From: Endoryza foliicola
GTDB lineage: Bacteria > Bacteroidota > Bacteroidia > Chitinophagales > Chitinophagaceae
Assembly: GCA_965226965.1 (NCBI GenBank)
Contig: OZ245715.1
Coordinates: forward strand, 2,294,001-2,358,000
DNA length: 64,000 bases
Direction of reading: 5' to 3'
The notes beneath the pieces are model-generated. The model was not told where the DNA came from. It did not search any database and saw nothing but the letters and a program-made list of their open reading frames with translations. Below, piece by piece: positions 1 through 6,262 of the stretch; positions within the stretch are counted from its first letter, which is position 1, and each line of letters opens with the position of its first letter. The translations under genes and the position numbers were made by a program.

Positions 1-2
1 CA

Positions 3-1058
3 TCCATTGCATCTAATCTTCCCACAAGTTGTGCCATGATGGGCAATGTTGTTGTTTGGAAGCCTAGCAATACCCAAGTATATTCTGCAAAAGTACTAAT
101 GGAAATATTTATGGAAGCAGGCCTTCCGGCAGGTGTTATAAATCTAATTTACCCATCAGGCCCCGATGCCTCAGACGTTGTGTTCAATCATCCTGATTTT
201 GCGGGCATTCACTTTACAGGAAGCACAGCTGTCTTTCAAAGTATCTGGCAAACCATTGGAGCCAATATTCATAAATATAAATCTTACCCACGCATAGTAG
301 GTGAGACTGGCGGAAAAGATTTTATAATGGCTCATGCAACTGCTAATGTTAATGCCTTTGTTACAGGATTATTGAGAGGATCTTTTGAATATCAAGGCCA
401 AAAATGTTCGGCATCATCGCGAGCCTATGTCCCTGCGAGCTTATGGCCTGCAATAAAAGAAAAATTAATTCAGGATGTGAAATCCTTTAAAATGGGCACT
501 CCCGAAGATTTTACAAACTTTATAAACGCAGTAATTGATGAGAAGAGTTTTGATAAATTAGCATCATATATCGATGCTGCTAAACAAAGTGAGAATACAG
601 AAATAATAACAGGTGGTAGTTATGATAAAACAGTAGGTTATTTTATTGAACCAACTATTATTAAAACGAACGACCCTAAGTACGTAACCATGTGTGAGGA
701 ATTATTTGGGCCAATTTTAACACTTTATGTTTATGATGATGAAAAATTTGAAGAAACTATTGATTTAGTAGCAAGTACATCCATCTACGCATTAACAGGA
801 GCATTTTTCGCAAATGATAGAGAAGTAATTGAGTATGCGAGTGATAAACTGCAACACGCAGCTGGAAATTTCTATATTAACGATAAAAGCACAGGTGCAG
901 TTGTGGGGCAACAACCTTTTGGCGGTGCAAGAGGAAGTGGAACTAATGATAAAGCGGGTTCAAAAATAAATTTACTTCGTTGGGTTTCGGCTCGCACCAT
1001 AAAAGAAAATTTTGTGCCGCCTACAGATTACAGGTATCCTTTCATGAAAAGTGAATAG
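3..1058 (+). CDS. pruA: L-glutamate gamma-semialdehyde (1-pyrroline-5-carboxylate) dehydrogenase, 3' part
   Basis: Oxidises glutamate gamma-semialdehyde to glutamate with NAD+, the second step of proline breakdown, in the cytoplasm. The frame is open from the left window edge (first full codon at 3), so roughly the N-terminal third is missing; the ATG at 36 is internal. Visible aldehyde dehydrogenase motifs in order: MGNVVVWKPS (cofactor domain), FTGST, GETGGKD with the general-base Glu (codon 303-305), GQKCSA with the catalytic Cys (codon 405-407), EELFGP, and the family-specific NDKSTG and QPFGGARGSGTNDKAG near the C-terminus. The NDKSTG..QPFGGAR signature points to the ALDH4 subfamily, not a generic aldehyde dehydrogenase. 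No proline dehydrogenase is seen in the window. The gene looks more A+T-rich than genes after 6 kb. The assignment is firm; the symbol follows the family name. Confidence 0.93.
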   Translation, partial: SIASNLPTSCAMMGNVVVWKPSNTQVYSAKVLMEIFMEAGLPAGVINLIYPSGPDASDVVFNHPDFAGIHFTGSTAVFQSIWQTIGANIHKYKSYPRIVGETGGKDFIMAHATANVNAFVTGLLRGSFEYQGQKCSASSRAYVPASLWPAIKEKLIQDVKSFKMGTPEDFTNFINAVIDEKSFDKLASYIDAAKQSENTEIITGGSYDKTVGYFIEPTIIKTNDPKYVTMCEELFGPILTLYVYDDEKFEETIDLVASTSIYALTGAFFANDREVIEYASDKLQHAAGNFYINDKSTGAVVGQQPFGGARGSGTNDKAGSKINLLRWVSARTIKENFVPPTDYRYPFMKSE

Positions 1059-1110
1059 CTTTAATTAAAAATGAAAAAAACAAATTGCCGTTTAACGAAT
1101 AAAATCAATA

Positions 1111-1527
1111 ATGCCCTTAATGCTTGAGCAAGCAGAGAAAATCATATCGATATGTAGATTAACGCAGAATAAAAAAGAAGATTTTTTCTGTTTGTTTCTG
1201 GCAAAATTAGGTTTTACCAACATTAAATTATTAGCAGCAAATGATAAAGAAATAAATGCAACTGCAACCATTGAACTAGGAATATTGTCCCATCATTTCT
1301 TAATCAAGTTTGTATTTGATACAAATTTAATTGACAAAAATACATTAATGAAACTTCGAAACAGTGCCGAAGGTCATATAAACAAGGGAATGATCATCAC
1401 AGTGGGGTATTTCTCAAGAGAAGCAAAGAAACATCGTTGGAAAAGAGGAAATATAACTATTGATTTGGTTGATGCTGATGCATTACTTCAAAAGCTTAAA
1501 ATTGTTAATATTGAATATGTACTATAA
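1111..1527 (+). CDS. Mrr-like restriction-endonuclease-fold protein, probably non-catalytic
   Basis: A 138-residue protein whose second half resembles the C-terminal part of the Mrr/type IV restriction endonuclease fold: the MKLRNSAEGHINKGMIITVG stretch, then FSREAKKH, then a strand with IDLVDADALLQKL, matching the usual arrangement of a K/G-G-hydrophobic-ITT strand followed by F(S/T)xEA and an IDGxxLxxL segment. The usual PD-(D/E)xK residues are not clear: the QxK strand appears as LIKFVF and no GxDGGxD loop precedes it. No DNA-recognition domain is present, and at 138 aa it is far shorter than Mrr. It sits between pruA and msrA on the same strand without a Shine-Dalgarno site. Family placement is from motif memory; loss of activity is inference. 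It might be a solitary decayed nuclease domain. Confidence 0.6.
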   Translation: MPLMLEQAEKIISICRLTQNKKEDFFCLFLAKLGFTNIKLLAANDKEINATATIELGILSHHFLIKFVFDTNLIDKNTLMKLRNSAEGHINKGMIITVGYFSREAKKHRWKRGNITIDLVDADALLQKLKIVNIEYVL

Positions 1528-1553
1528 TAAAAAAATTAAACAACTAAATTATA

Positions 1554-2012
1554 ATGAAAAATGAATTTGCAACATTTGGTGGCGGATGCTTTTGGGGGAT
1601 AGAAGAAGCTCTACAAAAAACAAACGGCGTTATAGATGCTGTTTCGGGTTACTCGGGAGGAACGACAATAAATCCTACCTATAAATTAGTTTGCGAGGGA
1701 AACACAGCGCATGCAGAAGTTGTGCAAGTTGAGTTTGATCCCGAAATAATAAGTTATGAAATGCTTGTTAAAAGATTTATGAGCATACACGATTTTAGTA
1801 GCAAAAATAGTTCGAACATTGATCCCCTCTCACAATACAGATCCATCATTTTATTTCATAATAGTGAACAAGAGAAAATTATACGTAATGTGTTTGCGGA
1901 GATAAAATTAAGTTCAAGCAAAGAAATAAAAACACAGGTTTGTCCATTACTAAATTTTTTCAAAGCAGAAGACTATCATCAAGACTACTATGGAGCGTGT
2001 AGAAAAAAATAG
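1554..2012 (+). CDS. msrA: Peptide methionine-S-sulfoxide reductase MsrA
   Basis: Reduces the S-epimer of methionine sulfoxide in proteins, using thioredoxin. The signature GGGCFWG with the nucleophilic Cys lies at residues 9-15, followed by SGYSGG, a PTYKLVCEGNTAHAEVVQVEFDP block holding the active-site Glu, and DPLSQYRS. At 152 aa it is a compact MsrA with no fused MsrB. The block after FMSIHD is unusual: most family members have HDPT followed by NRQGxDxGxQYRS, while here it reads HDFSSKNSS then IDPLSQYRS. Candidate recycling cysteines are in QVCPLL and in the C-terminal GACRKK. It follows the Mrr-like gene by 26 nt, so the two may be co-transcribed. It ends convergent with the minus-strand gene at 2026. 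Confidence 0.93.
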   Translation: MKNEFATFGGGCFWGIEEALQKTNGVIDAVSGYSGGTTINPTYKLVCEGNTAHAEVVQVEFDPEIISYEMLVKRFMSIHDFSSKNSSNIDPLSQYRSIILFHNSEQEKIIRNVFAEIKLSSSKEIKTQVCPLLNFFKAEDYHQDYYGACRKK

Positions 2013-2025
2013 TGGTAATTATACA

Positions 2026-2538
2026 TTAAGGCAATTCAAACACATACCCATTCTGTCCCTTCTGCTTTGTGCCGATAATGCGTCCGTACTTCATAGCTTT
2101 AGTTAAGTGAGCCGATAACCCCTTTTGATGATCAGTAAGCACTCGGAACTTAATATCGTTGCGTTTCAAAACTTCAATAATCTCAGAAGACCGCAGAGGT
2201 CTTCCGGCTTCTTTTAAAACATAAACGATCTTATCAATCCAAGTAGCATTTAAGTTGTAGGAGTTTCCTAGTTTCAAATCAGCAATGCGTTTGTAGTGTT
2301 CTGCCTCAACTTGGTATAAAGACATCTCTTTAATTAGTTCCTCGATACGTTTCTTGTATTCTTTAATGTTTTCTTTGTGATTTTTTTCAGCTTCACGCTT
2401 CGAATTATAAAACTCTGTCAGCTTATCCGTCAAAACTTTATCACGTTCCTGCAATTCTATTACTTTTTTAATCAATTCAGCCTTGCTGAGTTGTTCCAAC
2501 ACAACTTGGTTTAAGTAATTCATCAATAATTCCTTCAT
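2026..2538 (-). CDS. Coiled-coil protein with C-terminal winged-helix (HARE-HTH-like) domain
   Basis: A 170-residue protein of unknown role. Residues about 10-85 are rich in Lys/Glu with heptad-like spacing (SKAELIKKVIELQERDKVL, EKNHKENIKEYKKRIEELI) and should form a long coiled coil. Residues about 98-170 look like a winged helix: WIDKIVYVLKEAGRPLRSSEIIEVL, then LSAHLTKAMKYGRIIGTKQKGQNGYVFEL, a layout like HARE-HTH and other wHTH domains. I infer a DNA-binding, oligomeric protein. It is transcribed divergently from the recombinase cassette, and its leader contains the phased GTTCTTA array at 2613-2696, so autoregulation through that array is plausible. It might instead be an ordinary host gene; the edge of the element is not resolved here. 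Confidence 0.72.
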   Translation of the reverse strand: MKELLMNYLNQVVLEQLSKAELIKKVIELQERDKVLTDKLTEFYNSKREAEKNHKENIKEYKKRIEELIKEMSLYQVEAEHYKRIADLKLGNSYNLNATWIDKIVYVLKEAGRPLRSSEIIEVLKRNDIKFRVLTDHQKGLSAHLTKAMKYGRIIGTKQKGQNGYVFELP

Positions 2539-2612
2539 TTTCCTATCAAATTAGCTGTTATTTCAATCAAAAACACGTTTTAACCAATGCTATTCCAACC
2601 GCTCCACAATCC

Positions 2613-2696
2613 GTTCTCATAGAGTTCTTTATTTCAGTTAACAGAGTTCTTACGTTTGTCTTTTAGTGTTCTTAATTCGTTCTTATATTGTTCTTA
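2613..2696 (-). repeat. 11-bp-phased heptamer array (TAAGAAC in minus orientation)
   Basis: Heptamers of the form GTTCTNN start at 2613, 2624, 2646, 2668, 2679 and 2690 on the plus strand. Every interval is 11 or 22 bp, so all copies lie on one face of the helix. The three copies at 2668, 2679 and 2690, and that at 2646, are exact GTTCTTA; those at 2613 and 2624 are variants. Read on the minus strand, the array begins just after the TACCTTTG box at 2700-2707 and fills the leader of the gene starting at 2538. It could be a multi-site operator, a set of recombinase accessory sites, or a structured leader. Confidence 0.7.
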
Positions 2697-2699
2697 ATA

Positions 2700-2730
2700 C
2701 AAAGGTAGTCATCCCCAATTAATCCCACAA
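2700..2730 (-). promoter_or_regulatory. Bacteroidota-type promoter for the coiled-coil gene
   Basis: On the minus strand the -7 box TACCTTTG lies at 2707-2700 and matches TAnnTTTG. A TTG lies 20 nt upstream of it, the expected -33 distance. The predicted start falls near 2693, inside the heptamer array. Confidence 0.62.
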
Positions 2731-2869
2731 TAGTTCCTGACCGTTTTTTATCCTCCCGTGGTCATTTATTTACTTTTATTAACTTATAATGTTGATTTTC
2801 AATGTAATTATTTAAGTGCCTGATTTTAGCAATTTTAGCTTTTATGGTTAATTATTTACGATTTTTGAC

Positions 2870-2901
2870 TTGGAAGTTTGGTTTTAATTGTCTTACATTT
2901 G
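2870..2901 (+). promoter_or_regulatory. Promoter of the recombinase cassette
   Basis: TACATTTG at 2894-2901 matches the TAnnTTTG -7 box. A TTG at 2870-2872 lies 21 nt upstream. The predicted start is about 45 nt before the ATG at 2953. The intergenic stretch 2539-2952 otherwise holds the heptamer array and A+T-rich DNA. Confidence 0.55.
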
Positions 2902-2940
2902 TGTATAATAAAGCAAAGATGCAGTTTAACTAAAAAAAGA

Positions 2941-2952
2941 AGGAGGAAAAAG
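2941..2952 (+). promoter_or_regulatory. Strong Shine-Dalgarno site, first cassette gene
   Basis: The run AAGGAGG ends 6 nt before ATG 2953. Host genes in this window (for example fabF, dxr, rseP) have no such site. It decides the start over the longer frame from 2878. Confidence 0.8.
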
Positions 2953-3924
2953 ATGTTTTCATTAAAATTAGATGAGTTTGTAGATACAAGAAGCTTTGAT
3001 AAACTGGCGGAGTTGTATGAGGTAATTAATGAAGAACGCTTAAGTGCAAAAGACACAGGTATTAATTATAGAGTAATTAATCACTGGGATGAAAAAGGCA
3101 TTATACGTTTTGGAAGAGAAAATAAAGAACATAACCGCAAGTTCAGTTTTACGGATTTTGTTTGGATCAAAGTAGTAGATGAATTACGTTCGTTCGGAGT
3201 TAGCATTGAAGCTATTAAAAAAATAGCCGATGATATTTTTGAGAATGTTCCCATGAAAGAACTCTACGATAACATGGCGAAAAACATTGATGCTTTAGAA
3301 AAGTATGAAGGAGAAGATAAAGCTGAGTTTATCGAATTCTTAAAATCGGGTGGCTATAATGATGACGACTTTAATTTAGAAGGATTCAAATTTCATTTTC
3401 TGCATATCTTAATTGCAGAAGCAGTTGCAACAAGAGAAGCTGTTTCTATTATTCAATTTAAAGATGGAGAGTGGATTCCGTTTTTAAAAGCCAACGAACA
3501 TTTATATCCGAAAGAACTCTTGCATAAAATAGAGTTCAGTTCGCAAATCAGAATCAACATCACCAACATTATTTATGCTTACATCTTGGAAGATTACTTA
3601 GTAGAGTATTTCAGCGGTTTATTTTTATACACCAAGCAAGAAGCAAATTTATTGTACTATGTGATGGAGGGAGATTTTCAAAAGATACATGTGTTCTTTA
3701 AATCCAAGAAAGAAGAACCTGTTGAAATTGCAAAATCAAAATCAACACTTCAGGAAGTAATGCAAATCTTCTTAGCCAAAGAGTACAAGGATTTTATTCT
3801 GATAGATAAAAAAGGAAAAGAAATCCGAATCAGGCAAGATGAACCCACAACAATTATGGTTGAGAATAATCGTCCTAGTGCAAAACGTAAATACAAGTTC
3901 ATTAAAGTAAAGGATCAGGAATAA
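2953..3924 (+). CDS. MerR-type HTH protein of the recombinase cassette
   Basis: A 323-residue protein. I chose ATG 2953 because GAAGGAGGAAAAAG ends just before it, a near-perfect Shine-Dalgarno site; the frame is open upstream to 2878 but without support. Residues about 30-95 look like a MerR-like winged helix: GINYRVINHWDEKGI (recognition helix and turn), then RKFSFTDFVWIKVVDELRSFGVSIEAIKKI, the usual wing and second helix pair. The remaining about 225 residues are alpha-helical in appearance, acidic, and not recognised; a short lysine-rich segment (SAKRKYKFIKV) ends the protein. It heads a tight three-gene unit with the 79-aa protein (12 nt gap) and the serine recombinase. Likely roles are transcriptional control of the element or recombination directionality; both are inference. 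Confidence 0.75.
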   Translation: MFSLKLDEFVDTRSFDKLAELYEVINEERLSAKDTGINYRVINHWDEKGIIRFGRENKEHNRKFSFTDFVWIKVVDELRSFGVSIEAIKKIADDIFENVPMKELYDNMAKNIDALEKYEGEDKAEFIEFLKSGGYNDDDFNLEGFKFHFLHILIAEAVATREAVSIIQFKDGEWIPFLKANEHLYPKELLHKIEFSSQIRINITNIIYAYILEDYLVEYFSGLFLYTKQEANLLYYVMEGDFQKIHVFFKSKKEEPVEIAKSKSTLQEVMQIFLAKEYKDFILIDKKGKEIRIRQDEPTTIMVENNRPSAKRKYKFIKVKDQE

Positions 3925-3936
3925 GAAGGGAGGATT

Positions 3937-4176
3937 ATGTCGGAGAAGAAAGAAAAAATATTAAGACGAATGACCATAGCCGAACTAAGGTCATACAAAG
4001 GCTTTGAGAAATACACAGATGAAGAAGCACAGGCAACTATAAAATCATTGGAAAAATTATCCATGCTATTTTATGAGTTGTACATGAAACAAAAACATAG
4101 TCAGTCAAAAATAAAACAATTGAAAGGAGACAACCATGAAGGAGAAGAATCAACTGAACAACGAGACGCTGCTTAG
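3937..4176 (+). CDS. 79-aa accessory protein of the recombinase cassette
   Basis: A small, strongly charged protein of unknown function. GGGAGG lies 4 nt before its ATG, a clear Shine-Dalgarno site. Residues 1-30 (KEKILRRMTIAELRSYKGFEKYTDEEAQ) look like a short helix-turn-helix-sized fold, the middle is an amphipathic helix, and the tail is hydrophilic. Its last 41 nt overlap the start of the recombinase in another frame, so translation of the two is probably coupled. The position just before a large serine recombinase, the size and the charge would suit a recombination directionality factor or a recombinase regulator. That is inference from context only; no known family was recognised. Confidence 0.6.
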   Translation: MSEKKEKILRRMTIAELRSYKGFEKYTDEEAQATIKSLEKLSMLFYELYMKQKHSQSKIKQLKGDNHEGEESTEQRDAA

Positions 4177-5764
4177 AAAATTTGCAAAAGGCAAGAACAC
4201 TGAAGTAAAAGGCTCCAGCGTTCAGAACTGCGTTATCTATACAAGGGTAAGTTCCAAAGAGCAAATGGATACGAACCAAAGTTTAGAGTGGCAGAAAAAA
4301 TACTGCGATGATTACGCAAGAAAAAATAGCCTTGTGATTAAAGGCTACTTTGGTGGAACGTATGAAAGTGCTAAGAGCGATGAACGTAAAGAGTTTAATC
4401 GCATGCTCAAGTTTGTAAAAGCGAGCAAAGAAAAAATCTCTTATATCTTAGTATATAGTTTAGACCGTTTCAGTAGAACAGGAGATAGTGCTATCTACAT
4501 TGCAGGTGAATTAAAGAAAGTCGGTGTCAATATTATGGCAGTAACTCAGCCAATAGACACCAACTCACACGCAGGAGCTTTGCAACAAAACATTCAGTTC
4601 ATTTTTAGTAAATACGATAATGATTTACGCAGACAAAAAACAATTGATGGTATGCGTGAAAAATTATTACGAGGAGAATGGATTGGGAATGCACCAACAG
4701 GATATGAATTTGTAAAAGGTGCGCCAACACAAACTATCATCATTAATGACAAAGGCGAGTTAATTAGAGAAGCTTTTGAATACCGAGCCATCGGTATGAC
4801 GATAGAACAAATTATTGAGCGATTAAAAGTAAGAGGGCTAACAGTTCCCAAACAAACGCTCGCTGAGATTTTTAAGAATCCGTTTTATTGCGGAATGATG
4901 TCACACAATTTATTGAATGGCGAATTAGTTAAAGGCAAGCATCCTGCTTTAATAAGCGAAGAGTTGTTTTTAAAAGCCAATGAATTAAAAACTACTGCCG
5001 GATTTAAGGTCAATAAAGCCAATGATAACCTACCATTGAAAGTATTTGTAAAAGATGCAGACACAGGTTATCCTTATACAGGTTATTTAGTAAAAAAGAA
5101 AGGGCTTTATTATTATAAGGTAAACAAGATTGGAATTGGGATTAACCGCAGCGTAAAAATCATGCACGATAAATTCCAAGAATTCTTAAAGAAATACTCG
5201 GTAGAAACCAAGCACACAGAGCCTTTAAAGGCACATCTGCGCTACGTGTGGGATTATTGCACAGAAGCCAACACAAGCGAGAAAAAAGCCCTTTCCTTGC
5301 AAATTAATTCAATAGACGAAGAGTTCTTTACTTTAAGAAAGAACCATGCGATTGGCAAGGTAGCCTTTGATATTTACCAAGAATTTTCGGTGATTTTTAT
5401 CAAGCAAAAAGAGGAGTTGATGAAGACTTACGAAAAGCTCGACCAAAAATTATCGAACCCTAAAGAATTGATTGATTTTACAAGTAGGTTAGCCTGTAAC
5501 CTCCCGTCAGCGTGGGCTTGTGGAGATTACTATCAAAAACAAACCTTTCAAAATACTTTATTTCCGCAAGGAGTAGTCTATGACGTGAAAATAGAGCATT
5601 ATCGAACCGATAAAATAAATTCAGTCATCGAGCTAACCTCGCAATTATCAAACGAATCAGGGGAAATAAAAAAGCCGGTCTTATCTAATTTAGAAGATAA
5701 GACCGGCCTAGTACCCGGGACGGGAGTTGAACCCGTACGGCCATTGCTGGCCACTGGATTTTAA
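4136..5764 (+). CDS. Large serine recombinase (site-specific integrase)
   Basis: Cuts and rejoins DNA through a 5'-phosphoserine intermediate, moving the element in and out of the chromosome. Residues about 31-170 form the resolvase catalytic domain: YTRVSSKEQ with nucleophile Ser39, then SLDRFSRTG and the long helix RRQKTIDGMREKLLRGEWIG. Residues about 180-290 match the Recombinase DNA-binding domain (GNAPTGYEF, IFKNPFYCGMM). The zinc-ribbon region, about 290-335, retains the GYLVKKKGLYYYKV tail but has lost its cysteines. A coiled region follows. AAAGGAG lies before ATG 4136. From residue about 510 the frame is antisense to a tRNA terminator, and from about 526 antisense to tRNA-Leu, so the last about 33 codons coincide with the tRNA locus. 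The native C-terminus may be shorter functionally. 542 aa is normal for the family. Confidence 0.92.
   Translation: MKEKNQLNNETLLRKFAKGKNTEVKGSSVQNCVIYTRVSSKEQMDTNQSLEWQKKYCDDYARKNSLVIKGYFGGTYESAKSDERKEFNRMLKFVKASKEKISYILVYSLDRFSRTGDSAIYIAGELKKVGVNIMAVTQPIDTNSHAGALQQNIQFIFSKYDNDLRRQKTIDGMREKLLRGEWIGNAPTGYEFVKGAPTQTIIINDKGELIREAFEYRAIGMTIEQIIERLKVRGLTVPKQTLAEIFKNPFYCGMMSHNLLNGELVKGKHPALISEELFLKANELKTTAGFKVNKANDNLPLKVFVKDADTGYPYTGYLVKKKGLYYYKVNKIGIGINRSVKIMHDKFQEFLKKYSVETKHTEPLKAHLRYVWDYCTEANTSEKKALSLQINSIDEEFFTLRKNHAIGKVAFDIYQEFSVIFIKQKEELMKTYEKLDQKLSNPKELIDFTSRLACNLPSAWACGDYYQKQTFQNTLFPQGVVYDVKIEHYRTDKINSVIELTSQLSNESGEIKKPVLSNLEDKTGLVPGTGVEPVRPLLATGF
5664..5708 (-). terminator. Intrinsic terminator of the tRNA unit
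   Basis: A 13-bp perfect stem (5674-5686 with 5695-5707) around an 8-nt loop, followed on the minus strand by a T-rich run (complement of 5664-5673). It lies just beyond the 3' end of tRNA-Leu. It is also inside the recombinase reading frame, on the other strand. Confidence 0.85.
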
Positions 5765-5797
5765 GTCCAGCGCGTCTACCAATTCCGCCACCCAGGT
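5712..5797 (-). tRNA. tRNA-Leu (anticodon UAA)
   Basis: 86 nt, a class II tRNA with a variable arm. The acceptor stem pairs ACCTGGG with CCCGGGT (one G-T), the anticodon loop is CTTAAAA giving UAA, and the T arm is ACGGG-TTCAACT-CCCGT. CCA is not encoded. Its 3' half overlaps the end of the recombinase frame on the opposite strand, which marks it as the likely integration site of the element to its left. Confidence 0.95.
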
Positions 5798-5804
5798 ATC
5801 AGAC

Positions 5805-5831
5805 AAAAAAAGGCGTGTGAAATCACACACC
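5805..5831 (-). terminator. Terminator-like hairpin between the two tRNAs
   Basis: On the minus strand GGTGTGTGA pairs with TCACACGCC (one G-T pair) over a 2-nt gap and is followed by seven T. It lies after tRNA-Gly and before tRNA-Leu. It may terminate part of the transcripts or serve as a processing hairpin, since tRNA-Leu has no clear promoter of its own. Confidence 0.6.
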
Positions 5832-5843
5832 TTCTTCATCTTG

Positions 5844-5916
5844 AGCGGAAGACCGGGCTCGAACCGGCCACCCCAACCTTGGCAAGGTTGTGCTCTACCA
5901 AATGAGCTACTTCCGC
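5844..5916 (-). tRNA. tRNA-Gly (anticodon GCC)
   Basis: 73 nt. The acceptor stem pairs GCGGAAG with CTTCCGC, the anticodon loop TTGCCAA gives GCC, and the T arm is GCCGG-TTCGAGC-CCGGT. The discriminator is T and CCA is not encoded. It is upstream of tRNA-Leu in one minus-strand unit. Confidence 0.95.
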
Positions 5917-5954
5917 TTGAATTCCAAAAGAACTTCTTTATTGCTTTGGGGATG

Positions 5955-5984
5955 CAAATGTAGGAATTATAGAATTCCTGCAAA
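5955..5984 (-). promoter_or_regulatory. Promoter of the tRNA-Gly/tRNA-Leu unit
   Basis: On the minus strand TTTG (5984-5981), an 18-nt spacer and TACATTTG (5962-5955) give one of the best -33/-7 pairs of the window. The predicted start is about 30 nt before tRNA-Gly. Confidence 0.75.
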
Positions 5985-6008
5985 ATTTATCTCCTACTTT
6001 TTTTAAAA

Positions 6009-6215
6009 TTATTTGTACTGTGGAGTGTACTGAGTGCTGCTCTGAATTTCCACTTCAGGTTTTCCCTTGTAACGCTTAGAATACAAACTATACGCACATC
6101 CAAACGTAAAGGCAATCAAGCATAATACCTGTAAATAAAACAAGAATACGGAAGAATTGACCCAACTGTGTTTGAAGTCTTTTTCTTGTGGATTAATTTC
6201 AGCGTGTTGATCCAT
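6009..6215 (-). CDS. Small single-pass membrane protein
   Basis: A 68-residue protein without a recognised family. Residues 1-17 are hydrophilic (HAEINPQEKDFKHSW), about 20-45 form one hydrophobic segment (VFLFYLQVLCLIAFTFGCAYSLY), followed by the basic SKRYKGK, so the C-terminus should face the cytoplasm by the positive-inside rule. The tail is polar with QYTPQY. A -7 box TATTTTTG at 6241-6234 lies 18 nt before the start, which supports a real gene. It follows the glycosyltransferase gene on the same strand by 47 nt. Its role is unknown. Confidence 0.6.
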   Translation of the reverse strand: MDQHAEINPQEKDFKHSWVNSSVFLFYLQVLCLIAFTFGCAYSLYSKRYKGKPEVEIQSSTQYTPQYK

Positions 6216-6233
6216 AACAAGTTATTTGAGACG

Positions 6234-6241
6234 CAAAAATA
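6234..6241 (-). promoter_or_regulatory. -7 box for the small membrane protein
   Basis: TATTTTTG on the minus strand (6241-6234) matches TAnnTTTG. It sits between the stop of the glycosyltransferase and the start at 6215. Confidence 0.45.
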
Positions 6242-6262
6242 AGTAATGCCTCCCATAATTCA

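Noticed and set aside
2013..2900. A left attachment site (copy of the tRNA-Leu 3' end) near the coiled-coil gene
   Set aside because: No copy of the tRNA-Leu T arm or acceptor end was found there; the left boundary is unresolved or outside the window.
5708..5983. Two frames across the tRNA pair (5708-5983 minus, 5727-5963 plus)
   Set aside because: They are translations of tRNA genes and their flanks, not proteins.
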